DNA of 28,951 nucleotides from Rhizobiales bacterium UBA3584 (GCA_002375765.1 DFMV01000054.1:1-28951); one strand, 5' to 3'; shown: positions 16,666 to 24,496, counted from the first letter of the stretch. Made by a program: numbers and translations. Notes: generated by a model not told the origin, from the letters alone.

Positions 16666-16678
16666 GAGATCGGATACA
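16641..16678. promoter_or_regulatory. Inverted repeat (operator candidate) over the run's promoter
   Basis: TGTATCCG (16641-16648) and its exact complement CGGATACA (16671-16678) flank 22 bp. Extending the arms to 14 nt keeps 12 matching positions. The left arm abuts the -10 and the pair brackets the -35, an arrangement typical of repression by a dimeric regulator. The nearby HTH gene at 15542-15943 may encode that regulator, but this is inferred from position only. Confidence 0.6.
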
Positions 16679-16751
16679 AAATATTTCCGATGATGGCGAG
16701 CAGCCGCTCTGCGGTGGCTTTCAAAGTTGGAAGGGAGGCCGGGAAGATCGG

Positions 16752-16922
16752 CTATGTCTGGTCGTCGTCATGTGTCTCGGACTTGCTGTACTCGACGCCG
16801 AAGCCCTTGAATCGGACGCGCTTTTCCGACCGCCGCCGGCGAGTGCCGGCACGGAAAGGCGCAAGGGTGGCGATAAGTGAAGCAAGCCCGATGACCACCT
16901 GGAGCCAGGCAGGATCGAGCAT
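16752..16922 (-). CDS. Small single-pass membrane protein, 56 aa
   Basis: ATG 16922 with GGAG five bases upstream. Residues 3-23 (DPAWLQVVIGLASLIATLAP) form one hydrophobic segment, followed by a basic stretch RAGTRRRRSEKR that should stay in the cytoplasm, then VRFKGFGVEYSKSE. A longer frame upstream (to 17036) would read through the terminator hairpin and looks non-coding. I do not recognise it; size and layout would suit a small phage membrane protein. An intrinsic terminator lies only 24 nt before the start. Confidence 0.6.
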   Translation of the reverse strand: MLDPAWLQVVIGLASLIATLAPFRAGTRRRRSEKRVRFKGFGVEYSKSETHDDDQT

Positions 16923-16945
16923 GAGGTCTCCGGAAGCCGGACAAC

Positions 16946-16968
16946 AAAAAACCCGCCGAGGTGGCGGG
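16946..16968 (-). terminator. Intrinsic terminator
   Basis: On the minus strand, CCCGCC-ACCTC-GGCGGG is followed at once by TTTTTT. It would stop transcription coming from 17124-17321, or act as an attenuator before the small membrane-protein gene at 16922. Confidence 0.8.
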
Positions 16969-16973
16969 CCGGG

Positions 16974-16999
16974 GGATCGGATGCAGTCTTCTCCGATCC
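16974..16999. other. Hairpin next to the terminator
   Basis: A perfect 8-bp stem (GGATCGGA with TCCGATCC) and a 10-nt loop, located 5 bp from the terminator stem. The surrounding 16969-17123 stretch holds no convincing gene. It also contains the short palindrome CCCGATTCGGG near 17083, possibly a binding site. Confidence 0.4.
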
Positions 17000-17123
17000 T
17001 CATTTGCATGACGCACGATTCGGACTGCTCTTGCAACCGCGCATGTGTGTCACGCTACATTTATGACCTTATAACCGGCACCCGATTCGGGCAAGCCGCA
17101 TGGCATTGGCGTAGGCACAAGGT

Positions 17124-17321
17124 TCAAAGACGACGCTCGACGATCCGGGGAACTCCATGCTCGTCAACAACGACGAGCCTTCCATCTGCATCCAACCCGC
17201 ACGCCCCTGGCTGCGCACCGATGCGGCGCATCTCCTCGATCTCGACCGGACTGGGGTGGCGCATGGCTTCCACGAATTCGTCCAAGTGGGCCAAATCGGA
17301 GGTGGGTTTGGGATCGGGCAT
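17124..17321 (-). CDS. Small hypothetical protein, 65 aa
   Basis: Starts at ATG 17321 (MPDPKPTSDLAHLDEFVEAM) and continues HPSPVEIEEMRRIGAQPGA to end in DGRLVVVDEHGVPRIVERRL. The helical first half and the beta-rich VVVDEHGVPRIV end look like a real small fold. There is no clear ribosome site, and a TTG at 17417 would give a longer 97-aa version whose first codons overlap the divergent gene's start region. The terminator at 16946 lies downstream. No family is recognised. Confidence 0.5.
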   Translation of the reverse strand: MPDPKPTSDLAHLDEFVEAMRHPSPVEIEEMRRIGAQPGACGLDADGRLVVVDEHGVPRIVERRL

Positions 17322-17416
17322 GTGGAGAGGATAGCGCGCAGGAAGGCACTGTGGAAGGTAGGTTTCCCGATTGCGCGTATCCGCATACCATTCCCCTTTA
17401 GCAAAAGGGGGGTTCA

Positions 17417-18106
17417 ATGTTCGGAAAGCCCAGCATCAACAAAGAGTATAGCAAGCTGATCACGCAGCTCGAGACCGGTGAGCGCAATCAACCCACGCAT
17501 GTGCGGCCGAGGGCGGTGACCGACAACGGCCTGGAGAGCTTCGCCACGCCAGGCGTCCAAGCGGTATTTGAAGGTTTCGAGTTCTTCGGGGTGCTGCTCA
17601 ATCGGCAGGTATCAGACCCTTGGACCATCGAGGAGACCGGCGAAACCCGCGTCCGCGACGTGCGGAGCGATAGTCCCGAGCTTGGACGCACGTACACTGT
17701 CTATTTCAATGGCGTCCGCCTGGGCCGTATCCAAGTCACAGAAGGCTTTCAGCCGGAAGGGATCAACAAGCCCCTCGAATGGCACAGAGAAAACCGTGCC
17801 GCACGGATCATCCTCGACCTCGCCTGGATGAGGTTCGTTCCGTACGACGATGCGTTCTCGTTGCTGTACGCGCTCGAACTTTTGCTTGCTCGACGGGGAA
17901 AGGATATGCGCGACCGAGCCCGGCATGCAGCTACAGCCGCTTTGACCGGCTATGTTTGGGAGGCGTTGCGCGTCGACGACATCGTTCCGGATCTGCTGCA
18001 CTGGACGGAGGGCCCCTATGACTTGCTGGTCGAGACGTCCGCGCACTGGAAGGAGAGCGGCATCGATCCTTTCACCCAGTGGGATGGAGACCGGTCCCAT
18101 GGGTGA
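17417..18106 (+). CDS. Hypothetical protein, 229 aa; first gene of a two-gene unit
   Basis: ATG 17417 has AAGGGGGG 4 nt upstream. The N-terminal 130 residues look like an alpha/beta fold (VYFNGVRLGRIQVTEGFQP), and the second half is helical (FSLLYALELLLARRGKDMRD, HAATAALTGYVWEALRVDD). There are no membrane segments and no catalytic signature I can name. Its stop overlaps the next ATG by 8 nt, so the two are co-translated. Position between a defence locus and a tRNA suggests mobile cargo. Function is unknown. Confidence 0.75.
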   Translation: MFGKPSINKEYSKLITQLETGERNQPTHVRPRAVTDNGLESFATPGVQAVFEGFEFFGVLLNRQVSDPWTIEETGETRVRDVRSDSPELGRTYTVYFNGVRLGRIQVTEGFQPEGINKPLEWHRENRAARIILDLAWMRFVPYDDAFSLLYALELLLARRGKDMRDRARHAATAALTGYVWEALRVDDIVPDLLHWTEGPYDLLVETSAHWKESGIDPFTQWDGDRSHG

Positions 18107-18926
18107 GGCAAAGTCGCGAGCCGCACAGCGCGCCAAGGCGCGCGCAGAGCGGACCATACCGGAGAACCTGGATCGCCTGGACGCCGGAGAAAGAAGCATC
18201 CGTCAACTGAGTATTGACGGGATTCACGGCGCCGAGGACATGATGGATCACGTTGAGCTCCTCGAAGCCGTCATGGACCATATCGACTTCCACGTCGTCC
18301 TCCCACCGGCCGACGCCGACCAGGAGACCATCCAGCTTCTAGGTGCCAGAGGGTTCAACGACCTGGCATCGGCCTACGGCCAAATGCTCCGCGGCTATTA
18401 TCAGATCTCGGCCATGGTCATGCGCGACGTCATGGAGATCGTTTTCCTTCTGGGCATGTTTGAGCGGGATCGCTCCTGCATCCGAGAATGGCGTGAACTC
18501 GATGAGGCCGAGAGGAAGAAGAAGTTCCGGCCGGTCAAAGTGAGGGAGTTCCTCGACACCTTCGATGGATTTCAGGAGCAGAACCGGCGAAGGGCATACG
18601 ACATGTTCTGCGACTACGCCGCCCATCCCACACCTGCCGGCTTCGAACTGATGGGGCCGACCGGCGGTGGCAAACGCACCATTGGCCCATTCTTCGACGA
18701 GCCGCTGCTCCGCGCCATGCTCGTCGAACTGGCACAGCTCGCAGCCCAGCTCGGCAACTACATGGGCACCATGCTGGACCGAGATCACTCCATCCCCGCC
18801 ATGGAGACCTCTCTGCGACGGCTCGAGGTCACCGGACGGTGGGCTGAACGGTACCTCGGACGCAAGTTCGAGCACCGAGAGTTCGCTGAAATGCGAGCGA
18901 CCTTGGAGAAGATGAAGCTCGGTTGA
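18099..18926 (+). CDS. Hypothetical all-helical protein, 275 aa
   Basis: ATG 18099 (MGEAKSRAAQRAKARAE) overlaps the previous stop by 8 nt, with GGAG about 9 nt upstream. After the basic N-terminal helix comes a helical body: LRGYYQISAMVMRDVMEIVF, LLGMFERDRSCIREW, REFLDTFDGFQEQNRRRAYD and LAQLAAQLGNYMGTMLD. The layout loosely recalls DUF5677/HEPN-like helical proteins, but I see no RxxxxH HEPN signature, so this is weak. A partnership with the 229-aa protein is likely from the overlap. Function is unknown. Confidence 0.75.
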   Translation: MGEAKSRAAQRAKARAERTIPENLDRLDAGERSIRQLSIDGIHGAEDMMDHVELLEAVMDHIDFHVVLPPADADQETIQLLGARGFNDLASAYGQMLRGYYQISAMVMRDVMEIVFLLGMFERDRSCIREWRELDEAERKKKFRPVKVREFLDTFDGFQEQNRRRAYDMFCDYAAHPTPAGFELMGPTGGGKRTIGPFFDEPLLRAMLVELAQLAAQLGNYMGTMLDRDHSIPAMETSLRRLEVTGRWAERYLGRKFEHREFAEMRATLEKMKLG

Positions 18927-18970
18927 TTTACCCCATTTCCACCTCAACTCCGGGACATAACCCGGGACCT

Positions 18971-19008
18971 AAATGAAACGGGCGCTCCCGATCACTCGGA
19001 ACCGCCCG
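18971..19008 (-). terminator. Intrinsic terminator of the tRNA gene
   Basis: Just after the tRNA CCA end on the minus strand, CGGGCG...CGCCCG closes a long stem with an inner TTCCGA/TCGGGA extension and a 4-nt loop, followed by TTTCATTT. It could also act for the plus-strand gene ending at 18926, though that side lacks a U run. Confidence 0.65.
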
Positions 19009-19015
19009 GAATTCT

Positions 19016-19092
19016 TGGTGGGCCCGGAGGGACTCGAACCCCCAACCAGACCGTTATGAGCGGTCGGCTCTAACCAGTTGAGCTACAGGCCC
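19016..19092 (-). tRNA. tRNA with CAU anticodon (probably tRNA-Ile2, lysidine type; elongator Met possible)
   Basis: A 77-nt cloverleaf with encoded CCA. The acceptor stem is GGGCCTG/CGGGCCC, the D stem GCTC/GAGC, the anticodon stem GACCG/CGGTC around loop CTCATAA, and the T arm carries GTTCGAG. The anticodon is CAT. The 5' half resembles bacterial tRNA-Ile2, in which C34 is modified to lysidine, and it does not look like the initiator. Telling Ile2 from elongator Met needs a covariance model. The 3' end faces the accessory half. Confidence 0.93.
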
Positions 19093-19271
19093 ACGCTTCG
19101 TTCTCCTAGCGGGTCAGGGCGTTGAGGTCCATGGGGTTTTGCGTCTGTTTACCGTTTTTTCCAGCGGTCGGCCCGGCTGCCGCAAATCCGTCTCAATGCA
19201 TTAGGAAAACTTGATTGTTCTGCGAGGGGCACAACCAATTTCCAGCAATTGAGAATTCCAGGAGACAATTC

Positions 19272-19991
19272 ATGCGCATTCCCCTGACGCTCGCACCCAT
19301 CGCGATGGCCGCCCTGATAGCCAGCCCGGCACTTGCCGACACCATGACCCTGAGTGGAACGGGCACTGTGCGTGCCGCGCCGGACATGGCCACCATCAAT
19401 ACCGGTGTAACCACGCAGGCCGAGACGGCGCGCGAAGCGCTCGACGCCAATTCGGCCGCCATGGCCGATTTGGTCGCCGCACTGCGCGAGGCCGGACTCG
19501 AAGGCCGCGACATCCAGACATCGGATTTCAGTGTCAGCCCACAATATGTCTATTCGGACCGTCGGGACGACAATGGCTACAGCCTCCCGCCGGAAATTCA
19601 GGGCTATCAGGTGTCCAACACCGTCACCATTGTGGTCCGCGACCTCGAAGCGCTCGGCTCCGTGCTCGATCAGGCAGTGACCGTCGGCGCCAACACCATC
19701 AACGGCATCGTTTTCGCCGTTGACGATGTCACCAAGCTCGAAGAAGAAGCCCGCAAGCTTGCCTTCGCCGATGCCTTGGCCAAGGCCGAGACCTATGCCG
19801 GCGCTGCCGGGTTGCGTCTGGGTTCGATCGAGTCGATTCAGGAAGTCGACATGCAGCAACCGCCCATGCCCATGTACCGCGCCCAGGCCATGGAAATGGC
19901 GGCCGACGCTTCGGTCCCCGTGGAAGCGGGCGAAATGTCCTATTCGATCACCGCAACCATCGCGTGGGAAATCGAGGACGATCGCGACTAG
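19272..19991 (+). CDS. SIMPL domain (DUF541) periplasmic protein
   Basis: A 239-aa protein from ATG 19272, with AGGAGA 8 nt upstream. Residues 1-22 form a signal peptide ending ASPALA, so the mature protein should be periplasmic. The SIMPL domain fills the rest: TMTLSGTGTVRAAPDMATIN, then IQTSDFSVSPQYVY, GYQVSNTVTIVVRDLEALG and ARKLAFADALAKAETYA. Members are widespread and poorly understood; a link to oxidative stress has been proposed for some. It stands alone, with its own terminator. Confidence 0.92.
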   Translation: MRIPLTLAPIAMAALIASPALADTMTLSGTGTVRAAPDMATINTGVTTQAETAREALDANSAAMADLVAALREAGLEGRDIQTSDFSVSPQYVYSDRRDDNGYSLPPEIQGYQVSNTVTIVVRDLEALGSVLDQAVTVGANTINGIVFAVDDVTKLEEEARKLAFADALAKAETYAGAAGLRLGSIESIQEVDMQQPPMPMYRAQAMEMAADASVPVEAGEMSYSITATIAWEIEDDRD

Positions 19992-20010
19992 TCGAACGTC
20001 ACCTCAGGAG

Positions 20011-20040
20011 GGCCGGGTCTCACAGGATCTGGCCTTTTTT
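20011..20040 (+). terminator. Intrinsic terminator after the SIMPL gene
   Basis: GGCCGGGTC pairs with GATCTGGCC over 9 bp (two G-U pairs), with a 6-nt loop, followed by TTTTTT. The stop codon of the convergent TauE/SafE gene overlaps the T run. Confidence 0.85.
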
Positions 20041-20866
20041 ATATGCCGACCGCCTGCAGGATCATTCGGGCGCCCACGACAATGAGAAAGATCGCGAACA
20101 CGATCTTGAGTAGCCTGGCGTCGAGTTTGTGAGCCAGCGCCACGCCAATGGGCGCGGTCAGCGTCGCAAGGCCGCCGATGAGCACAAATGAGGGGATGTT
20201 GATGAAGCCGATGCTCAACGGCGGCGCTCCCACGGCACTCCACCCCGAGATAACGAACCCGACAACCGCAGGAACGGCGAGCAGAACACCCAGCGCCGAG
20301 CTGGTTCCCACGGCAGTATGAATTGACACTCCGAAAGCGGCCAGCGTCGGTACGGTCAGCGATCCGCCGCCAATGCCCATGAGTGCCGAGACATAGCCGA
20401 TCACCGCCGCTGAAATGCGGTTGACCATCGGCACCCCGGCCAGCGCCTCCATCATCCGGCGTTGAACCGGAAGCGCCATGTTGAGGGCAATGAACAGCGC
20501 CATCACACCGAAGATGATCTTGAGCGCGGCGGCACTGTACAGCCCCGCCATCAGCCCGCCCAGCAGCGACGCACCAACAATCCAGGGCGCCCAGAGTTTG
20601 ACGACCTTGTGGTCCACAGCGCCCCGCTTGTCATGGGCGCGCGCACTGCGCAAACCGGTGGGAATAATGACTGCAAGCGAGGTGCCGACGGCCACATGCA
20701 TGATGATTTCGGGATTGTAGCCCAGCAGTTGATAGGCAAAGACCATGGCGGGAACCATGATGATCCCGCCTCCGATGCCGAGCAGGCCGGCCATGACGCC
20801 GGACAGGGCCCCGGTCAGCGCCAGACCGATGGCAAAGGGAAGAAATTGGGTGATGAGTTCGGACAC
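20039..20866 (-). CDS. TauE/SafE family (DUF81) membrane permease
   Basis: A 275-aa inner-membrane protein with about eight hydrophobic segments. It carries the family's duplicated glycine signatures: LSGVMAGLLGIGGGIIMVP near 21-40 in the first half and ALMGIGGGSLTVPTLAAFG near 160-180 in the second. Each is followed by a THAAVG-like motif (MHVAVGTSLAV, IHTAVGTSSALG). Some relatives export sulfite or sulfonates, but the substrate here is unknown. The start is GTG 20866 with a modest GGAA site. The length is normal. Confidence 0.93.
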   Translation of the reverse strand: MSELITQFLPFAIGLALTGALSGVMAGLLGIGGGIIMVPAMVFAYQLLGYNPEIIMHVAVGTSLAVIIPTGLRSARAHDKRGAVDHKVVKLWAPWIVGASLLGGLMAGLYSAAALKIIFGVMALFIALNMALPVQRRMMEALAGVPMVNRISAAVIGYVSALMGIGGGSLTVPTLAAFGVSIHTAVGTSSALGVLLAVPAVVGFVISGWSAVGAPPLSIGFINIPSFVLIGGLATLTAPIGVALAHKLDARLLKIVFAIFLIVVGARMILQAVGI

Positions 20867-20993
20867 GGAAATCTGTTCCTGAGCGCGGGGAAGTCGTGCG
20901 CCCTGCGTAAGAATAACGAAAGCCCGACTCTTTTACAGGCGGGTGATCCCGGGAATATCGAGCACTTATTGCTCTCTGTCGAGGCCCCCCGGG

Positions 20994-21416
20994 TTACTCC
21001 TCACCCAGAACGTGGAGAACGACCTGGCGCCGATGTGGCGCGTCACGATGCTCAAAAAGATACAAACCCTGCCACGTCCCCAACGCCGGACGGCCATCAT
21101 TGACCGGAATGCAAACCGAGGTCTGAGTCAGCGCCGCCTTGATATGAGCGGGCATATCGTCGGGCCCTTCGGTGGTATGGGTGATCCAGTCCATGTTGCG
21201 CGGCACCAAGCGGGAAAAGAAAGTCTTTAGGTCAGCCTGAACGTCGGGATCGGCATTTTCCTGGACGAGAAGAGAACAGGATGTGTGCCGACAATAGATT
21301 GTCAGAAGGCCATCGCGAATACGGCTCGAGGCCATAAAGCGCCCCAGCTCGGGCGTGAACTCGTAAAGCCCCTGTCCGCGCGTGGTGATTTCCAGTGTCT
21401 CGCTCCATTGCTGCAT
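20994..21416 (-). CDS. yjbQ: YjbQ family (UPF0047) protein
   Basis: The ATG at 21416 (MQQWSETLEITTRGQGLYEF), with AGGTG 7 nt upstream, gives 140 aa, the standard size; longer frames add non-conserved residues. Family motifs are present: IYCRHTSCSLLVQENADPDV, NMDWITHTTEGPDDMPAHIK and GTWQGLYLFEHRD. The conserved His, Glu and Asp residues may bind a metal. Homologues are annotated as secondary thiamine-phosphate synthase from complementation work; the physiological role is unsettled. Monocistronic by context. Confidence 0.94.
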   Translation of the reverse strand: MQQWSETLEITTRGQGLYEFTPELGRFMASSRIRDGLLTIYCRHTSCSLLVQENADPDVQADLKTFFSRLVPRNMDWITHTTEGPDDMPAHIKAALTQTSVCIPVNDGRPALGTWQGLYLFEHRDAPHRRQVVLHVLGEE

Positions 21417-21628
21417 GCCAGCACCTGTTTTTCTCATGTGCTGCCACCCTATCCGAAACCTGGCGCGGAACCCAAACGGGTTGATCGCGTTTTTGTGACA
21501 TCTCGAGCGCGCGCTATCGATGCGGCATCGCACCGCCCTTTCACGGTGTCGCACGCGGCGCGCGCTCGACACCTGACACCGACTGGCGGACGTCCGCTCG
21601 CCGATGTGTAACAGAATGGAGACTGAAA

Positions 21629-21994
21629 ATGGCTGATATTGATCGCGACTACACGGATCGCAATCGCACCGAGCGCGAGCGCGTCTATGCAGTCAATTCC
21701 GGCGGGAGCGCCGGCTGGTGGATCGGCGGCGTGCTTGTTCTCGCGGTGCTGATTATTGGCTTTATTGCCCTGAGCGGCGGCGAACCGGCCCCTGTGGATA
21801 CGGTACCCACGGCCGTTGAAACAACGCCTCCGACGACCGAGCCCGCCCCAATGACCGAAACTGCCCCGGTGACCGAACCGGCTCCGACCGTCGAAGCGGC
21901 GCCTGAGGCGGCGGCCCCGGTGGAAACGGCTCCCGCTGAAGCTGAAACGGCTCCTGCAGAGGCGGCTCCCGTCGAGGCGGCCCCCGCGCAATAA
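21629..21994 (+). CDS. Pro/Ala/Glu-rich single-pass membrane protein, 121 aa
   Basis: ATG 21629 follows GGAG. The N-terminus is charged (DRDYTDRNRTERERVY), residues 27-48 (AGWWIGGVLVLAVLIIGFIA) form one transmembrane helix, and the rest is a repetitive tail of ETAP, EPAP and EAAP units. The tail is probably periplasmic and extended, like other Pro-rich spacers. No enzymatic domain. Its composition closely matches the low-complexity part of the OmpA-family protein that follows, and a terminator separates the two. Confidence 0.82.
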   Translation: MADIDRDYTDRNRTERERVYAVNSGGSAGWWIGGVLVLAVLIIGFIALSGGEPAPVDTVPTAVETTPPTTEPAPMTETAPVTEPAPTVEAAPEAAAPVETAPAEAETAPAEAAPVEAAPAQ

Positions 21995-22005
21995 CTTTTT
22001 TGGAT

Positions 22006-22041
22006 GCGGGGCGTGTCATTCCGTCTACGCCCCGCTTTCGT
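22006..22041 (+). terminator. Intrinsic terminator
   Basis: A perfect 9-bp stem GCGGGGCGT/ACGCCCCGC with a 12-nt loop, followed by TTTCGTT, 12 nt after the stop of the 121-aa gene. The 22042-22136 leader of the next gene shows no further structure that I can support. Confidence 0.82.
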
Positions 22042-22136
22042 TCAGCTTGGCGTCATTTTGACAATGTTATCCATCCCTTTCATGTGACCGCTTTGCGCGG
22101 CCACATCATTTGCCGGGGGGCAGAGGAGAAAATCCC

Positions 22137-24470
22137 ATGAAGCTCAAACAATTGCTCTTGACCAGTACCGCCATGCTCATGCTCGGTACCCCCGTGGCGC
22201 CTCTTTTTGCGCAAAGCGGCAATGCCTCATTCACGGTCGCCCAAGCCGCGCCCCCTGCTCTGGCCGGCGCCATTCAAACCTATCTCGAAGCTCAGGCCGC
22301 TGTGGAAGCAGCCGAGGCTGGCGGTGGCGACGTAGCTGCTGCCCAGGAGACCCTGGCCGCTGCGCGCGATGAACTCGGTGCCCTGTGTGCCGCCATCGGA
22401 CAACCCGATATCGACGCCTGCATCGCCATGTTCGAGGGTGGTGAGATAGCTCCCGTTGCCCCGGCACCGGAAGCCGAAATGTCGGTTGAAGCTGAAGGCG
22501 AAGCAGCTGTTGAACCAGAAGCGGAGGCCCCCCAAGCCGCCCCTGCCGAAGAACCTGCTCCCGTAGAGGCGGAAGAGCCTGCTCCAGCGCCTGCTGAAGA
22601 ACCTGCTCCGCTCGAGGAAGCAGCGCCAGAACCAGAACAAGAGGCAGCGCCGGTTGAGGAGGCAGCGCCCGCCCCGGCGGAAGAGCCTACCCCTGAGCCT
22701 GAACCTGCTCCGGTTGAAGAGCCCGCCCCAGCTCCCGCTCCAGAAACTATGGAAGATGCCGAACCTGCCTCCGAAACTCCGGCAGATGAAACCGCCGCCC
22801 CCGTCGAACAACCTGCGGCCGATGCAGAATCCTCAGCTCCCGCCTCCCTGCTCGATGCGGTAGCCGCCTATGAAGCTGCAGTTGCCGAATTCGAAGCGGT
22901 CGTTGCCGCTGGTGGCGATACGAGTGCCGCGGCCCAGGCTGTGATCGATGCCGAAGCCGAGCTTCAGGGCATCTGTGAGGCCCTTGGCCAAACCGATCTC
23001 GACGCCTGCCTGGCGGGCTTTGATATCGAACTCGATATTATCGATGTCGAGGCGGAGCTCGATGGCATGGCTGAAGCTCCTGCCACCGAGGAAGGCGAGG
23101 CGCCGGTCGAGGAAGCCGCGCCAGAGGATGAAGCGCCGGCCCTGGAAATGGACGACAGCATCCTTCTCGAAGGTGACGTTCAGGGCGAAATCGTTCCTGA
23201 AGGCACCAGTGAAAGCGAAGTTGCTCCGCTTCTCGACAGCCAGAAAGACGCAGCTTCGGGTGTAATGGAAGAAGAACAGGACGACGCTGCCGCCCAGCCG
23301 GAAGGCGAAGCCGGCGCTGAGGTTGAAGCTGAGGCTGAGGCTGAGGCTGAGGTTGAAGCTGAGGCGGAAGCACAGGGCGAGCCCGCCACAGAACCCGCCC
23401 CTGCCCCCGAACAGATCGATGTGACCGAAATTCCGTCGATTGAAACCGAGGAGGGCCAGGACCGTCAGGAAGTCTCGATCCAGGAGATCGAGGAGGCTGC
23501 ATCGGCATCGTCTGCGGCCACCCTTCAGGAACGTTCGGGCCAGCAGCAAGCCAACCAACAGGGCGGCGTTCTCGTCGGTCCGGTCCGCGAAGGTCCCTCC
23601 AACGCAGAAATCATCGCCACCATCGGCCTGGCCACGATCTTTGCGATCGGCGCCAACCAGTTCATCAACACTCCCGATACCCCACGTATCGTCTATCCCG
23701 ACGATCAGCAGTATTACGTCGAGAACCTGTCGGATGGGCGCACCCGCGAAACCATCCTGCGCGCCGATGGCAGCCGCATCGTGACGATCCGCGATCGGTA
23801 CGGTGACGTTATCCGCCGCTCGCGGATCGAGCCGGACGGGCGTGAAATCCTGCTCGTTTACGTCGATCCCAGCTATCGCCGCTATGACGATCAGGGCCGC
23901 TGGATCGATCCGGGCCGCCAACTCCCGCCGCTGGTGCTCAATATTCCGCCCAGCGAATATGTCCTTAACGCGTCGGTCGCCAATGAACAGCAGGTCGCAA
24001 CCTTCCTGGACCAGCCGCCGGTGGAAACCATTCAGCGCTACTACACGATCGACGAAGTCAAACGCTCGTCCCGTCTGCGCGACATGGTTCGCCGTCTTGA
24101 GATCGCCGACCTGACCTTCGAAACGGGCAGCGCCAACATCTCGCAAAGCGAGATCGGTACGCTCTCGGCGACGGCCAACGCCATGCTTGCGCTGATCCGG
24201 GACAATCCGGCGGAGACCTTCCTCATCGAGGGCCATACTGACGCCGTGGGATCGGACATCTCCAATCTGGCCCTGTCCGACCGTCGTGCCGAAGCTGTTG
24301 CCTACGCACTGACCCGCGTTTATGGCGTCCCCGCCGAAAACCTTGCGACGCAGGGCTATGGCGAGCGCTATCTCAAGGTCAACACGCAGGCCGCTGAACG
24401 CACCAACCGCCGCGTCACGATCCGCCGCATCACCCCGCTCATCACCCCGATGAACGGCGCCGCCGGATAA
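22137..24470 (+). CDS. OmpA-family envelope protein with long Pro/Ala/Glu-rich region
   Basis: ATG 22137 with GAGGAG 8 nt upstream; 777 aa. Residues 1-25 form a signal peptide (TPVAPLFA before QSG). A 60-residue helical unit occurs twice, at about 41-101 (AIQTYLEAQAAVEAAEAGGG) and 238-298 (DAVAAYEAAVAEFEAVVAAG), each ending in a LC-A-GQ-D-DAC-A-F pattern with two cysteines. Between and after them are long acidic AEEPAP-type tracts. A hydrophobic stretch lies at about 489-512 (IIATIGLATIFAIGANQF). The C-terminal OmpA domain (about 657-770) has LTFETGSANIS and FLIEGHTDAVGSD, the peptidoglycan-binding signature. It probably anchors the envelope to peptidoglycan, with the low-complexity part as a spacer. 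Confidence 0.9.
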   Translation: MKLKQLLLTSTAMLMLGTPVAPLFAQSGNASFTVAQAAPPALAGAIQTYLEAQAAVEAAEAGGGDVAAAQETLAAARDELGALCAAIGQPDIDACIAMFEGGEIAPVAPAPEAEMSVEAEGEAAVEPEAEAPQAAPAEEPAPVEAEEPAPAPAEEPAPLEEAAPEPEQEAAPVEEAAPAPAEEPTPEPEPAPVEEPAPAPAPETMEDAEPASETPADETAAPVEQPAADAESSAPASLLDAVAAYEAAVAEFEAVVAAGGDTSAAAQAVIDAEAELQGICEALGQTDLDACLAGFDIELDIIDVEAELDGMAEAPATEEGEAPVEEAAPEDEAPALEMDDSILLEGDVQGEIVPEGTSESEVAPLLDSQKDAASGVMEEEQDDAAAQPEGEAGAEVEAEAEAEAEVEAEAEAQGEPATEPAPAPEQIDVTEIPSIETEEGQDRQEVSIQEIEEAASASSAATLQERSGQQQANQQGGVLVGPVREGPSNAEIIATIGLATIFAIGANQFINTPDTPRIVYPDDQQYYVENLSDGRTRETILRADGSRIVTIRDRYGDVIRRSRIEPDGREILLVYVDPSYRRYDDQGRWIDPGRQLPPLVLNIPPSEYVLNASVANEQQVATFLDQPPVETIQRYYTIDEVKRSSRLRDMVRRLEIADLTFETGSANISQSEIGTLSATANAMLALIRDNPAETFLIEGHTDAVGSDISNLALSDRRAEAVAYALTRVYGVPAENLATQGYGERYLKVNTQAAERTNRRVTIRRITPLITPMNGAAG
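23316..23369 (+). repeat. Hexamer microsatellite inside the OmpA-family gene
   Basis: Nine consecutive hexamers of GCTGAG or its variants GTTGAA and GCGGAA encode alternating Ala/Val-Glu. Two GTTGAA variants recur in the same local order, suggesting expansion by slippage of a larger unit. Whole hexamer gain or loss would keep the frame. Confidence 0.75.
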
Positions 24471-24496
24471 ATACGGACGTACAACGCACAAAGACC

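Noticed and set aside
16657..17334. 225-codon plus-strand frame in the region before the two-gene unit
   Set aside because: It runs through the terminator and hairpins and opposite two better minus-strand small genes. Its composition is Ser/Arg/Pro-rich, as in non-coding frames.
22833..24491. 552-codon minus-strand open frame opposite the OmpA-family gene
   Set aside because: The plus strand has a signal peptide and OmpA domain. The antisense frame stays open only because of the repetitive GC-rich codons.
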